Source: Endomychus coccineus (taxonomy: Eukaryota > Arthropoda > Insecta > Coleoptera > Endomychidae). Taken from it: DNA of 64,000 bases. The stretch lies in assembly GCA_958510875.1 (NCBI GenBank), contig OY294067.1:61950039-62014038 (forward strand), written 5' to 3'. A program made the position numbers and the translations under genes. Positions 23,925 to 36,159 of the stretch are shown here, piece by piece (positions within the stretch are counted from its first letter, which is position 1; every line of letters begins with the position of its first letter). The notes beneath the pieces were generated by a model. The model did not search any database. It was given only the letters and a program-made list of their open reading frames with translations, and had not been told where the DNA came from.

Positions 23925-24364
23925 ATAGTTACATCAAGTTTCACCCAGCCGGCAAATGGTTTACTAAATTAAATTGTGTTTTTTAACCAAAACAGTGAAA
24001 AGTGTGCTGATGCTTATTATTGAATGTTGTGTGATGTGTTGTGATGGTTGTTGTGGGAATCGGGATGTGTCTGTTATATGCTTGTGTATAGGTGTATATG
24101 AGAGGACACGTTTACGCATATCACCTAATTTGCTATTTATATTTGAAGTTATTTTATCATAAATTATGTTCTTTCTTGTGGTTCACTTCTACTTATACCA
24201 ATTATAAATAATAAGGTAAATTGAAATCACGTACAAGCGATAGTTCCCTCGGAACTAAAGCTTCTGTGATATTCCCTGTTTATTTGCATCATCTCAATTA
24301 TACACTCTATTGTAATTTCTTTATCTTTATGTGAATAAACATATATTATTATTATTATTATTAT

Positions 24365-25274
24365 TCATGAAAAAAACAATGACATAAAAATATATGTTTG
24401 GAACAAGAATATAGCCTGATGAGATCCAGAAGATAGAATATACTAATATGAAGTAATAAAAGCGAATTTAATTTAGATTCATTCAACTCATAGCTTACAT
24501 CTTCAACAGTGCTATGAGTAAGTGCATGATATTGATATGTCATAAACGGGATGTGTGGACACCTGTTATAACAGATCCTTTGAGGTGGTTAAGACATGGA
24601 ATTCCATTCTTATCAACGTCATCCATTGATGATCCAACTGCTAACATATACGGAAACAGTGATCTATATAACTATGAAATTGCAGAAGGGGCATGAAGCT
24701 CCGGGGGGGGGGGGTATATTATTTCAACTCAGATGTTTGTTATTTTATAATTTTTTAGATAATATTTGAAATCACTTCGCCTCTCATGTGCAATACGTTG
24801 GAATCAACAACACTCCAACATATTGGAATAACAAATGTAGTTGAATTTACACTCTGATAATAATACAATAGATAATATTAACAAAAAATGGTTCCACACA
24901 ACAGTGGCTTTCTCAGAGTGTTATTTTCAATAATTGTTATTGAAGTGTTATAATTTTATAATCCATAATAAACACCGAAATGCTAGAAAAGTTCCGTCTC
25001 AAATATATAATATTTTATAGCACTGAGGATATGACCAGAATTTGCTTATTGTTGACAGCTGGAACCCGTCAGACTCCGGGAATAATTTTTTCACTATTAC
25101 AATACGTCCCTTAATTATACTACATATAGAAATGACTAAGCTATGTGGACTTCTATTAAAGTGGAATCGATAAACCACATATTACTTTGTCAATTGCAAT
25201 TACTATTTTATTGAATATTTTCAAGAACTTTATATATAATAGATTTGTGTAACTATTATTTCATCATTATCATT
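24365..25274. other. No gene seen; a 12-base G run
   Basis: AT-rich spacer. A run of 12 G residues lies at 24703-24714. Confidence 0.5.
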
Positions 25275-27020
25275 GCTTTTCGATGTGGTTCAATCAGGAT
25301 CCAATGCACTGCGGCCTGAAGGACCCCATGTGATTACTATCCTGACTATCAGCCTCTTCGAAGGAGTCTACTATCTGTGTCACTTTGAAAAGACTGAGTT
25401 CCGTTGGTGTCATCTTACTGTCAGCAAAATATTTTCTTCTGAAGCCAACCATCAATATTGGTACAGTATGTGTACAGAGGATCTGAACAGTGTCTCTTGT
25501 TCTACAATGCTGGAAACATCCCATCCACACCTACTGCCTTGTTGGTTCGCAATCTCTATTTTGTTGATATTCATCATTTTCTAGGCTCTCCTTTGTGGCA
25601 TGGTGGTCTATGTGCCTGACAGTGAGTTGATATTTGAGGATCCGGGAAAGTATTTTCAAGCAGTAGTTGCAAGGACTCCCTTCCATTGTTCCGTCAAGCA
25701 TCTGATCCTGCTATGTTTTCCCATGGACATTGTTAACTGAAGTCTGCTACAATCTGGAGTATTTGCTAGTTAAATGGAGTTGGTCCTTCACGACGAGCAC
25801 TTATCTCTCCTCATAGTTGCACTAAAGGCATTCGAGGATACCCTATATCATTTTTCGGCAACAGATTCCTGCTTTCTGACCTCATAAGTTTCAGATCCCG
25901 ATTTCATCAGATCGCTCCTCAGTTACATTCCACGGTTTTTCGCCGACAGTTGTTCCGTAAACTAACACAAATGCTTAAGTCACAATGTCATGCATTAGTC
26001 CAGTCGCTCGATAGTAGATGCTCTGTCTGGACAGTTTTCCATTCCGTGCACCACATCCTTATGATAGAACGACAAGTTGAACTTCTCTGAATTATTGCCC
26101 ATTTGAGACTCATCTATTTTCAAATCTGATGAAGGTGTACTCCGACAATGCAGGTGTAATCCCACAATGTTGGCTCATCAAGTACGCACCATTTGATATT
26201 AAATCACTCATAGTTCACGCTGCTATTGTTATGTCAATTCCTCCGATCTGTTCGCTGTGACAAAAGTTTGATTGTTTATGCAGTTCAAGACTATTGCTTA
26301 TATCACTCACCTCGTCTGTTGTTTCCCATGCTCCTTTATAAAGAGTTGTGTTCATTGGAATTACAGTCGAGTATCATATGACTGTCTATGCAGTAATTGT
26401 ATAATTCGATGTCCCACATGGTTTGTGGTGCATCTGATCGATCATAAGAGAGGTACGCAAAAACGATAATAATATTTATTCCACCCATATCCAGTCGTAC
26501 TCTTGCGTATGCTAGATCTCTGGAATACTCCCACATGGGTAGAAGTTGTAAACATGGTCTTGCAGAGATGCAGGTCACTTCCATTCTTGTAGTCCCTTGA
26601 ACATTGCCATTATTAACGGAAGGCTTCAGAACAATATTTTGTGTACTTATGTTGTTCACTTTGGTTTCACTTGCCGCCTTATAATGATACAGGTTCTCTT
26701 GTAGATTTTTAACCATTCTGCAGGTCTATGCGGCTTTTTTGCCCCTCTCATTTCGGGTACTGTTTTTCCGTCTATCTGCACTGCTTGTTGTTGGTTGCAT
26801 AGCCATATTCTGTATTGAAGCCGGCTGCTCTCCTTGCATCTTTGCTCTTCTCAGCTTTCGCTGGTAAGCTGTGAATATTTTTCTCATTTTTCCAGGGATT
26901 GCACCCCTGTTGTTCTGGGTTGGTGAATTGGTCGCACATTTCTGTATTTGGGTATGTCGTGAGTCGTGAGCTCCCCTGGGTTTCCATTTCGTTGCTTTCA
27001 ATATACAAAGAGGATTCGTA
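25275..27020 (-). pseudogene. EN/RT non-LTR relic (R1/LOA-like wording), 3'-truncated
   Basis: Read downward: a basic gag-tail-like piece (about 27000-26730), then LQENLYHYKAASETKVN (start of the pol endonuclease) and MEVTCISARPCLQLLP. After this come DLAYARVRLDMGGINIIIVF, AYLSYDRSDAPQ and HMILDCNSNEHNSL, matching the family block in which a nuclease D-N-H triad appears as GCDANAHH. ITIAA and SEYTFIRFENR-like endonuclease end fragments follow at about 26260-26100. Decayed RT N-terminal pieces (QIVDSFEEADSQDSNHMGSF) reach 25275. The RT palm is not present here; a similar RT without its nuclease occurs at 52850-54540. Confidence 0.68.
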
Positions 27021-27119
27021 CATAAAAAAAATTCAAAGATCTGAAGGTCACCGGCATAATATCATGAAACAATAACCCCCTAAATTGATACAATCTAAAT
27101 TTAATGGAGTAGCTCAACC

Positions 27120-28800
27120 GTGAGAGCTCGATGGATCATCATGTGTGACTCTGGAATTTAAGAGCTTCAGCGTACGTTTGGGAATTAAACTCAACACATG
27201 TGAACAGTACTCCAGGAATTTGTCCGATCTGCGCTGTGCAGATCATGAGGAGCTTTTGAAGCGTAAAGTAGCTCTTGGCATGGAGCAATTTTAGCAAATG
27301 ACCTTCCCATACTGTTGGTGATGTATTAGGGTTTGTGAGCTGCTCCTTCTTGAAGAAAGTACAAGCTTGAGTTTTATCAGATCCTAATTTCAAAATACTT
27401 GCCAGATCTTCATTTATGTCATGAAGCTTCATCCGTCTTGCATTTTCGGCTTGAAATGATGTTATATAGGATCTAGAAGAGAAGGTGGTATGAGCTGTAT
27501 CAGTATCCGCAAAGCTATGAAGCTAAAACAATGTTGGTTCCAAGACAGATTCCTGTGGAATAACAGCATTGATAGCCATTGTTTCAAAGGAGACTTCGTC
27601 AACCACATCTTATATTGATCTACCTGCTGGAGAAAATTGGTGTTATTTTAGGGTTCATTTCTTGACAACAATAGGCGGAATTCCATCTACCCCCTTAACA
27701 TTTTGGTATTGTATGCCTACGATAGACGATTCCAGGCATATGGTTATCGTTGGTAGCGATATTATCAGGGTCCTGCCCTTGTGTATCCAAATTGAAATTT
27801 GTTGCAATCATTTCTGCGAAAATATTGGCTTTTTTTGTAGTGTTATAGCCAGTATATCATCATCTTCAGCTGGGGGAGGAAATGAGCTGGACAAAAAATG
27901 TTTTTCAATTGTCTTGGCGAAGGTTCAACGCGTACGGGAACTATTTGGCCATTCGATAATTGATTTATTCATCTTGGTGTATATAAATCTTCTGATGCGT
28001 TTGATGTGTAATTGCAGATATTCCTGGCTTCAAAATATTTTGTTCTAGTCTTCAACCTTAAGTTCCCGGGCCAAGAACTTCATGCTGTTTGTTTTGGAGC
28101 CATGACTATAAAACATATTTTATTGAATCATGATTAACTAGATTACGGTGATTTGTTGGTATGGGGTATGTTAGTTTCCGTTCCCAGCAATGATCTCCGG
28201 AATTTCTTCAGTACATTGCATAGGGTCACCCGATTGAAAAAACTTGAATGCAACAATACTTGCAGTAAAACATTGGGAGACCGTTCCGATTGAGCTGTAA
28301 TGCTATGCGTGGAGGTGTTCAATTGGTCGTGGAGTGATATAGGGGCGGGCTGGGGCAGGTAGTAGAGTTTCTCAATGGTAAGTTTTAATTTATAGGGATT
28401 TAGATTGTAAGAAATAACTCCAGCATATTAACATAATGTTAGTTGATCTCAGGGATCCGTGTGGGTTCATTGATAGCTCGAGGCAATAGATAATGGTGAA
28501 GCCCTGAGCCTGTCCTAGGTCATTCGTCTTGTTAGAGAAGTTGAACTGAGTGGAGTTGTGAACATTGGATTCTCCCATGATGTGCAGCTGAATACGGTCG
28601 AACTTTAGAAAACAAATTCAAAGAGGTCCCCATGAGCTGGTGTGGCAACAGAAATTTTGTCTGCTTATGGTTATCAAGCGAATTCTTGTAGTTCAAAATT
28701 CTCCTCTCAGTGGCATGAGAGATGAAATCATCTTGTCATTACAGAAATCTGTAATAGGCAAATACCTCCCCTGAATCTGTAAGGAGCAAATTACAAATTC
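27120..28800 (-). pseudogene. Long Jockey-like retrotransposon relic (EN, linker, RT)
   Basis: Read downward: GESNVHNSTQFNFSNKTNDL (endonuclease GDFNVHN block, about 28570-28510), then linker and RT N-terminal fragments including KANIFAEMIATNFNLD (about 27830). Next are NAVIPQESVLEPTLF (box B, about 27580) and a FADTDTAHT stretch where the catalytic FADD is damaged. KTQACTFFKKEQ and thumb pieces around LLKLLHAKSYFTLQKLLMIC end the reading. It is the most complete of the four minus-strand Jockey-like relics. Multiple frameshifts and a deletion between box B and the FADD region make it inactive. Confidence 0.75.
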
Positions 28801-29007
28801 AAAGTTAAGTATTTCAATGAAACATTAGCGAGACATGTTTATTTTGCTGATAGTTCCAAAATAACAAGCTATGAAGAAGTTGACTAAGTATATTACAGAC
28901 TGAAATAAAAATGTCAATAGTACAATATTTAATCTTTGATATGGCGATATCATTACTCCATATCGTACAAATATTTTTTGTATGTCGCACGAATGTGTCG
29001 TGAAATA

Positions 29008-29425
29008 CCCCAGCAAACAATTTCGGTCGGCATGATTCTGGCCCAGAATATGTTGGCCAGATTAGGCCAAAACGGCAAGATTCCTGTAGGCAGTGGAGGG
29101 CGAGTGAAAATAGGAGACACCGGCCATCATTAGGGCCAATGCCTGTATGCCAGTATTACAGTGCCTTTTGAATGACGGGCCTATGAAGGCGAAACTGTGG
29201 CAACCATTGATGGCCTTGTAAACAAATTCAATGTTACCTACTCAGAGGGTTAGTACTGGCCCACTGAGTTTTATGTAATGGATGGTAAGGGCCAATGCCT
29301 GTATGCCAATATTACGGTGCCTTTTGCATGACGGGCCCATGAAGGCAAAACTGTGGCAACCATTGATAGCCTTGTAAACAAATTCAATGTTACCTACTCA
29401 GAGGGTTAGTACTGGCCCACTATGA
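29008..29425 (+). repeat. TGGCC-rich repeat element with 156-bp internal tandem
   Basis: It starts CCCCAGCAAACAATTT and is followed by spaced TGGCC/GGCCA words. An internal unit beginning AGGGCCAATGCCTGTATGCC occurs at 29132 and again at 29288 (period 156 bp, few differences). A second copy of the family lies in opposite orientation at 35580-35835 and shares the CCCA(G/A)CAAAC terminus. It is non-coding; the open frames across it are incidental. Confidence 0.75.
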
Positions 29426-29469
29426 GTTTTATGAATAGGAATGTAGGCTTTCACGGCTGCCGTCAATGT

Positions 29470-29661
29470 TTGGTTGGTTTCTGGGTTTTGCAGTGGTCTT
29501 CTTTGGTTAAAATCTCCAAACGTTTCAACTGCAACAGTCATCTTCAGTGGCGTGGTCGAAGAACTCTTCTTGACGTAGTATCACTGAAAATGACTGTTGC
29601 AGTTGAAACGTTTAAAGATTTTAACCAAAGAAGACCACGGCAAAACCCGGACACCAACCAA
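29470..29661. repeat. Inverted repeat, 80-bp arms, 32-bp spacer
   Basis: The left arm 29470-29549 and right arm 29582-29661 are near-perfect inverse copies. The right arm reads CACTGAAAATGACTGTTGCA, then GTTGAAACGTTTAAAGATTT, then TAACCAAAGAAGACCAC. Each arm holds a CTGA(A)-ATGACTG-TTG-CAGTTGAAACG hairpin that resembles decayed hammerhead sequence (CTGA...GAAAC around a stem). It lies directly after the TGGCC repeat. Confidence 0.8.
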
Positions 29662-29689
29662 TGGATGCATGATAGAAGTAAAGTTTTCT

Positions 29690-30777
29690 AAAATGTACAC
29701 TCATTTTTGTGACCTAATTAGTAATAAAATAAACTTTGAATTCGTAGAAATGTGGTTGGAAAAAATGTTATTAAGAGGTAATTTTATATTAAAATATATA
29801 ATTTAATGAGATTAATATAACATAACATAAAAATAATTCTTTGGTAAAAAATATAAAAAAAAAATTAAATTCTCACAAACACTTTTTCAAAATAGTTTAT
29901 GTAGCAGGAGTACCATCTTTTTCTTCCTCTGTCGCCTTCGTCCTTCTTTTATTTCTCCCACCTTGTCTGTCAGGTGCGGTTCTTAGCCAAACTTTTATTA
30001 CGCCAGCAACTTCAGCTTCTGTGGCATTCCTTGTCAATGGTTTTTTTCGAAGACACACTGAAAAGAAATAAACCAGTCAAGTGAAATGAAACCTGGAGTT
30101 ATCACTATAATTTTCCATTAAGGTTTAAGTGTAGTTTTAGCATGCCTATTTTTTTCCATTTTGCAGTATAGTTTCCCAGATAGAGGGGAACATATTTTCA
30201 GCAATACATTCATAAAATAATGAAGAGAATATTTTTGAGATTCCTGTCAAATTATACTACACACCAACTGAAAGCATTTTTTTTTCAAATATACCTCACT
30301 TCTCCTCCCCAACATTTCAAAGGTCTTATTTTGAAATTCAATATAACTATTGAAAAATATGGAAGTCACTATATAAGCCTTATTTTCATGAAACTTTTCA
30401 ACTTTCTACGTCAGTCTTAGAAAAATTACTGTAAAGTAGAACCAACAACATAGTAAGGTTGTAAATCAATATTAGCCGACGACCCTCATTATTACCCATT
30501 GTTCGGAATACAGATAATAAGTTTTTCTTAACCCAATATCATTATACCTATTTATTTACATACAAAACAAAATTGAATGGTTAGGGCAGGTAATACAACT
30601 CTGCGTAATATGGACGGCCTGACCGCCTGCTGATATCTCAAGTGGTTGGTGATTTATGACCTTCTTATAATTCTGGTTGTACTATACCAAATGGATAGAA
30701 TGACAAACTGGTGAGTTTCACAAAGGTTTTCATTTTAGACTTTTGTGGTAAGTACAAAACAATAAAACTACTTTTAT
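29690..30777. other. No gene seen
   Basis: AT-rich spacer. A short open frame at 29841-30071 on the plus strand has hydrophobic composition but no splice context or recognisable motif. Confidence 0.45.
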
Positions 30778-32445
30778 TTATGAATGAAACTCGCCCAAAA
30801 TCATTTTCAGGACGTTTTTGAGGCCCATGAATTCCTTTTTACCCCTTCCAGTCCAATTATATTGAAGGGACAACTCATGGGAAATTAGTTTGACCAATAA
30901 TCTTCTTGTAGTATCTGCAACGTCTTTGCCACCGATACTTGACAAAGATGCAACCTGAAAAGACGTTCATGAACCTCCAGTTCTTGTTTACAAATATATA
31001 TGTATATATTGGTACAAGAGTACTTTTATTCGTGACAATATTGAAAATTGTTATCATGAAGAGTTGTTCACAATTATTAATGATGTTCATATACTCAATT
31101 ATATCTATCTACAAAAATAACAATTTTTTATATTTTTCTCTACAGAACAACAAGTTTACCCATTTCTACAGAAATTTGTATTCAAAACTAGCTGAGCCTG
31201 CTGCTTTGCCAGCGAATATTCTCTGTCCCTTTAGATGAAAATGATTGCATATTTGAATGTGGTATTCAATTCTGAACAACTTTTCATAATCAAAATTTTC
31301 GATATTGTCATAAATGAAAGTACTTTATTCTTGTACCCAATTCATATTTTTTTTAACAACGGACAAATTTTAACATTTGATTATTAAATATTGGGTTCTA
31401 GAACATGCAGAACTTTTTATTAGGAATGATTTTTTTTTCAAAACAAAAAATAGTTTTCCATATTAAGTGGACACACTGTATATATAGAGCATAGTAACAG
31501 TAATAATATTGCTACACTGAATCAAAATACATACCATATTTCGTAGAAAATCCTCATCTTCCAATTTTATATTGAGTTGAGTCAATTCACACTCTTGATT
31601 ATAATCGGTAGTGTTAAATTTTCAGGGGTCTGCACATCTTCACTAAGGGCATTTCTTTGTTAGTAAGAATTTGACATCATAGGCAAGTAAATCGATTTTT
31701 ATGATTAGAGACTCCAGCTTAACTGAAAAATAAAATACGTTTTAGTTTACTTGTCTATAGGATCAATAACTCAGTATAAAAACAGACAAGCTCAACTAAT
31801 TACCTTCAGTTTTCTTGCAGTTACAGCCAGAATTTTGGAAAATTGGACGATGTTCACTTATTTTGATGGTGTTGTCCAGTTCAGGGTCAGTATCAGACTG
31901 GATAACTCTGCTGTTTTTTTTTTTAATCAAGGGAGGGGAGAAGGTTGGAAGATCATCTTCTGACGATGATGTGTCATATTTTCTTGTTGAGCTTGTATGT
32001 TGGGAATGTGGCTTGGTTTGAAAATCTTTAAACAGTAAATTTGGCTTGGATTTTCTTTTCGACCTTAGTTCATCTTCGGAATGACTCACCATAGAGGTTG
32101 ATGATTCTGACCTTTCAAGGCGTTTTAGTTTTTCAACTGCTTTTTCATAAGAATCTGAAAAATATAAATCATGCAATTCATCTCCCATGAAGTTACATTT
32201 CACACTTTTGTATTTCAAATGAGATAAGTTACTCACTTGTTTTGTATTTTACCACTATTGGGCAAGTTGTACAGGAGTCAGGTTCAAATTGAATTTTTTT
32301 TATTACAGCCCTCCTTCTCTCGTCATCATTCTTTAAATTGGGCCAGAAACAAATATTTTTCTTTAAAGATACCCACACCTTAGGTACCACAGATAATGGA
32401 ATTGAATCTCCGGCTTCATCTGGGAATTCCACTATTAAATAGTCT
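30778..32445 (-). CDS. DUF4806-type protein, at least four exons, 5' end not found
   Basis: Exons were read from splice signals on the minus strand. 32445-32237 has acceptor TTTACTTTCAG and donor CAA/GTGAGT. 32154-31804 has acceptor TATTTTTCAG and donor GAAG/GTAATT. 31722-31535 has acceptor TTATTTTTCAG and donor ATG/GTATGT. 30954-30778 starts after CTTTTCAG and ends in TAA. Phases agree across all three introns. The start encodes DYLIVEFPDEAGDSIPLSVV and FWPNL; the middle is serine-rich and acidic. The end reads ASLSSIGGKDVADTTRRLLV and QYNWTGRGKKEF, the signature I associate with DUF4806 proteins of insects (function unknown). The 188-nt third exon needs two compensating frame changes (near 31650 and 31595) to read through, so the copy is either mutated or the base calls there are wrong. 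The first exon was not located. It lies just downstream of, and on the same strand as, a CACTA-like transposase. Confidence 0.6.
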
Positions 32446-32843
32446 CTGAAAGTAAATAAAGTATTTAATTCCTAACTGTTGCTACTATATAAATGAATAC
32501 CTGAATGAGTCAAAATTTTCTAGTTAAAAAAGGTAAATTTTTTGCATGATAACTGGAAAAAGAAAACCGAACCAATCAAAACTATGAAATTCTTTTCAAC
32601 AGAAATAATAATGGGCAAATAAGATGTGATAAATTTGACTTGCTCAGAGTTGAATATGGAAATTCACTCATCATCAATATTCCCAACAATTATTTTTTTA
32701 TTTATCCCAAAAATTAGTTCAGAGTAAAATTCAAACCTTTATGAAAAATACACCTGAGTATACCAAATGACACTCACAATTTAATTTTAAGTAAAAATTT
32801 TAATTTGAGTAATGCTAACAACAATAAGGTATAAGATAACAGT

Positions 32844-34945
32844 TCACTGTAAATGAATGAGTGGGAAAAAAACATGGTTGTTTTTGTAGGGCAACACTAC
32901 TCCTTTATAGAGAATATTTTCAAAATTGAAAACTTCTAGACAACCATGTTTGAACACTAATTCATAAATAGACAAAAAATTGGAGTTTGTGGGATATGTT
33001 GAGAATGAACCTTTAACATAACACTGTTTTCCGCAAATTATTTTTTTGTCAGAGTTAGTAGCTATGAAAAATACTTTTATAATTTTTTCATTTTTCATCA
33101 TCAAAAATTCATTACCGCCTTTAGTAGAGATGATGTAATCATTATAAATCACTTTTCTCCAGAATTTATAGTCAGTATATTGTTCCAAAATGTCTGATGA
33201 TTCACAACTAAGGGTAATAGGGTTTCCTATAACACGAAAATTTCCTTTTTTATGATCAATGCCATGTCCCAGATTTTCCGCTTCATATAATCTGTTCACT
33301 ACTTGTTGCAAAGGATTATTAGATTTTCGGATTAAACGTTTCAGCGTTTGCAGATAGTTTTCGAATGGAAAGCAGTTGACAACATTGAGACTTCTGAAAC
33401 ATTCAGCATCTTCTGGAAGGTGAATTAATGAATGTGTGTTATATATACAGAAATCCTGCCCATACATATTTATGGAAAAGCTGACAAAATTAACAAGTAA
33501 TTTTTTGGCATATGCATTATAATCTTCATTCAACTTTTCGTTCAGTAGGATCGTAATTGCAAACTTCAAGAGCATAAAATGGTCATACATTTTCTTTGGC
33601 AGTTTTTCTCTCAATATGACTGGCCCCACATACAACAAAAACTGCCTCAATTCAGTTGCTTTCCATCTTTCCAATTCCTGCCAAGATCTTGGTTTTCTAT
33701 TGAACTCAGAAGGCCAACAATCCCGAAAAGCTTTCATGTCTGATTCTACCTCATTAATATCCAATCTGGGAAATTTATATTGTCTACTGCCATCTCGCCA
33801 TATAAAAATTGATTTTCTCATGATTCCCAAACAGACAGAATGCATATAATCAACGGGAAAGCTAGAAATCAATCCCACTCCTGATGCACTCAGAGGTGTT
33901 CTGCCTCGATGATGACTTTCGTCAATATTATTGTGGAAATCCTGGTCAGTACGAAGGGGTGCATCCAATTTCAAAAAAAGCATCCTATGGTTGCAGTAAA
34001 CTCCTTTGTCTACACATTTGTCACAACCGCTGTAACCATTGTGTGATTTTATGTTTTTTACAAAAGCCCTAGCTGGGGTATCACAACAGAATGCTCCTAT
34101 TTGAATTTGTATTACTTTGTCATTCACATTCAATCCATCATTTCTCAGAGACACCAGCTTACTAACGAAGGCCTCCAACAGACAATCCAGATCAGGTTTT
34201 TCAGGACCATAAAATATGGCTACAGCAAATATATTGGGATCTGGTAAATTTCTCACTCTGCATAATATTGGCCAAAATGAAAAATTTCTGCTTTTATGGA
34301 CAGGGAGGCCATCAATACCAAAATCTAAGATGAAATGTGGCAGATTATGTTTCTTTCCAATTTGTAACAGTCCCTCAAGCCAAAATAGTAAAACTGTCCA
34401 GACCCGAGAACTTCATACTGCAATTTAGTGGGGGTTTTCAAGAGTGTACGTGCATCTTTCGGAAGATTTGTGATATCTGGTTTGCTTCCAAACCAAGATA
34501 AAAGTTCAGAAATGGCTGTGTGAGTGATATTGTTTTTCAAAGACCATTTAACCAAAAAATCACTGGAACTAATTACATTATCAGATTCTTCTGGTAGGAT
34601 TGAAACACTTGAACTGGATTCATCGGGTGATTCGTTCATTGAGTGATCTGTATCACTATCCGATATATCAGAAGAGTCCTGATTAAATGTGGGCTCGGTG
34701 GCCTTGGTGGCAGAAGTAGATGGTGTGGGCTCGGTGGCAGAAGTAGATGGGGTGGGCTCGGTCGCAGAAGTTGACAAGGATGGCTCACATGAGTCTAATT
34801 GTGCCCTAGAATCAGATGTGAGCGAATTTGAACCTTGACTTCTGTACTGTGTTGTCGTTACGTCAATTCCGTTCAATTTAACACATTTTTTAATATTTTT
34901 ATTTATAACCTTGTACTTATAACTTCTGCAGTAATTCTTGAACAT
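32844..34945 (-). pseudogene. CACTA/EnSpm-like (Tnp2-type) transposase, one frameshift
   Basis: ATG near 34945 opens a frame with an acidic, serine-rich N-terminus containing three ATEPTPSTS-type repeats. WSLKNNITHTAISELLSWFG, LPKDARTLLKTP and GQFYYFGL follow. A one-base shift near 34370 leads to HNLPHFILDFGIDGLPVHKS and on into the 470-codon frame to 32844. Landmarks there are FYGPEKPDLDCLLEAFV, GAFCCDTPARAF, IKSHNGYSGCDKC, FPVDYMHSVCLGI, WKATELRQFLLYVGPVIL, YNTHSLIHLPED and FENYLQTLKRLIR. This wording is that of a widespread arthropod transposase family that I place in the Transposase_21/CACTA group. Apart from the single frameshift the protein is almost complete, so the insertion is recent or conserved. 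Terminal inverted repeats were not found. Confidence 0.68.
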
Positions 34946-34949
34946 TTTC

Positions 34950-35579
34950 GTACCTTTCCGCTCGAAAATTTAGCGGTATACGATGTATATAACCTCAAAA
35001 ATATAGAACCGTATATTATAAATACTAATATTTACTCACCTCATTTCATCGGGGGAAGTCAGCAATTTCGACATCTTATTTTTTTAAATATAAACCCTAA
35101 ACTTGATACACAAATCTCTCACACTAATCATAAACCACACGTTGCAAATATTGAAAATATTGAAATACGAAATACAATACAAAATGAAATATGAAATTGA
35201 TGTGTCAAATGTCAAAAACAAAAAACCTGTCGACGACGGCTTTGACCTGGAGTTTCAAAGTATACGAATTCAATTTTGTATCTCTCTTTAACTCGCGGTG
35301 CTTGTATCGCTCCATGTCATTTCAAACGTTTGAAAATTATTTCGCAAGAACTCTAATATAGATATGTCGTAGTCATATGGTACCCGCATGCTGTATTCGG
35401 CTTATGATTGGTTAATATAGATTGATGTTAATTTGAATATCCGAGAAATTTCATGTTTTCGGATTGGACGTTGGTTTGTAACCAGTGTAACCACCGACAT
35501 AGTTTGTAACTCATCTCATAAGCTTCATTTGTTTGATTTGTTAGCAAACTGAATACGTTTATCACAATGAATGGATTAT
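34950..35579. other. No gene seen (possible CACTA 5' flank)
   Basis: AT-rich sequence upstream of the transposase start, with short incidental frames only. Confidence 0.45.
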
Positions 35580-35835
35580 GGGCTATGGGCCATTACTGGC
35601 TGAATTCCCAACATGTTTCGAGCTGGAAGTAATCAGCCATTACTAGAATGGCGCTGGCAAAAGTTATTCCTTTTAACTAGTTTTGGGCCATTACTGGCAT
35701 ATTAACCGATGCAAGATTACAGATTAGCCAGCATCATTTTGATAATTTGCCGATAACATCCCGCCATGGCCAGTACTTAGCCGGGATGTCCATCATTGGC
35801 CCGGATGATGGCCAGAGATTATATGTTTGTTGGGA
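35580..35835 (-). repeat. Second TGGCC-rich repeat copy, opposite orientation
   Basis: The reverse complement begins TCCCAACAAACATATAATCT, then CTGGCCATCATCCGGGCCAA, and continues with TGGCC/GGCCA words about every 15-20 bp. It shares its terminus and composition with 29008-29425 but lacks the 156-bp tandem. Confidence 0.7.
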
Positions 35836-35839
35836 CATC

Positions 35840-36159
35840 ATGTTTTTTTTTACACTTTAAGCAACGATAACTCTTTTAATTTATGGAGTGAATGTAAAAC
35901 GTTCAGTGATGAGTCAGTTTCGCTTTAAAATCGTCCAAAATGAATAGAAACGTACAGAATGTTGAAAATTCTTATAAATTATACCTATCGAAGGTCTAAT
36001 CGATAGTGTCTCCAGAAGAACAATACAACTGATAAATAGAACTTTTAGCTACATATCGTTTTTAAAATGTTAATTCCAGTAACAATATAAGTCATTTTGG
36101 AATATTGGATCCATACTAATCTCGCTATATTTTGTTTTCTTACGAGTGACCTTCACATT
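35840..36159. other. No gene seen
   Basis: AT-rich spacer. Confidence 0.5.

Larger units (their letters stand above)
20285..24364 (+). mobile_element. Nearly full-length non-LTR retrotransposon
   Basis: It contains an ORF1 C-terminal half, a complete APE-type endonuclease plus reverse transcriptase ORF2, about 420 bp of 3' UTR, and an (ATT)n tail at about 24345-24364 after AATAAACATAT. The 5' end abuts the truncated pogo-like element. Domain wording fits the CR1/Jockey-related branch without RNase H. The target-site duplication was not identified. Confidence 0.8.

Noticed and set aside
24703..24714. 12-base G run as possible G-quadruplex or regulatory element
   Set aside because: Single homopolymer without further G tracts; more likely slippage or a sequencing artefact.
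27569..28048. 159-codon plus-strand open frame
   Set aside because: It is antisense to the Jockey-like relic, whose RT fragments on the minus strand explain the region.
29841..30071. Hydrophobic 76-codon frame, possible signal or membrane segment
   Set aside because: T-rich run on an AT-rich strand gives hydrophobic codons by chance; no splice or gene context.
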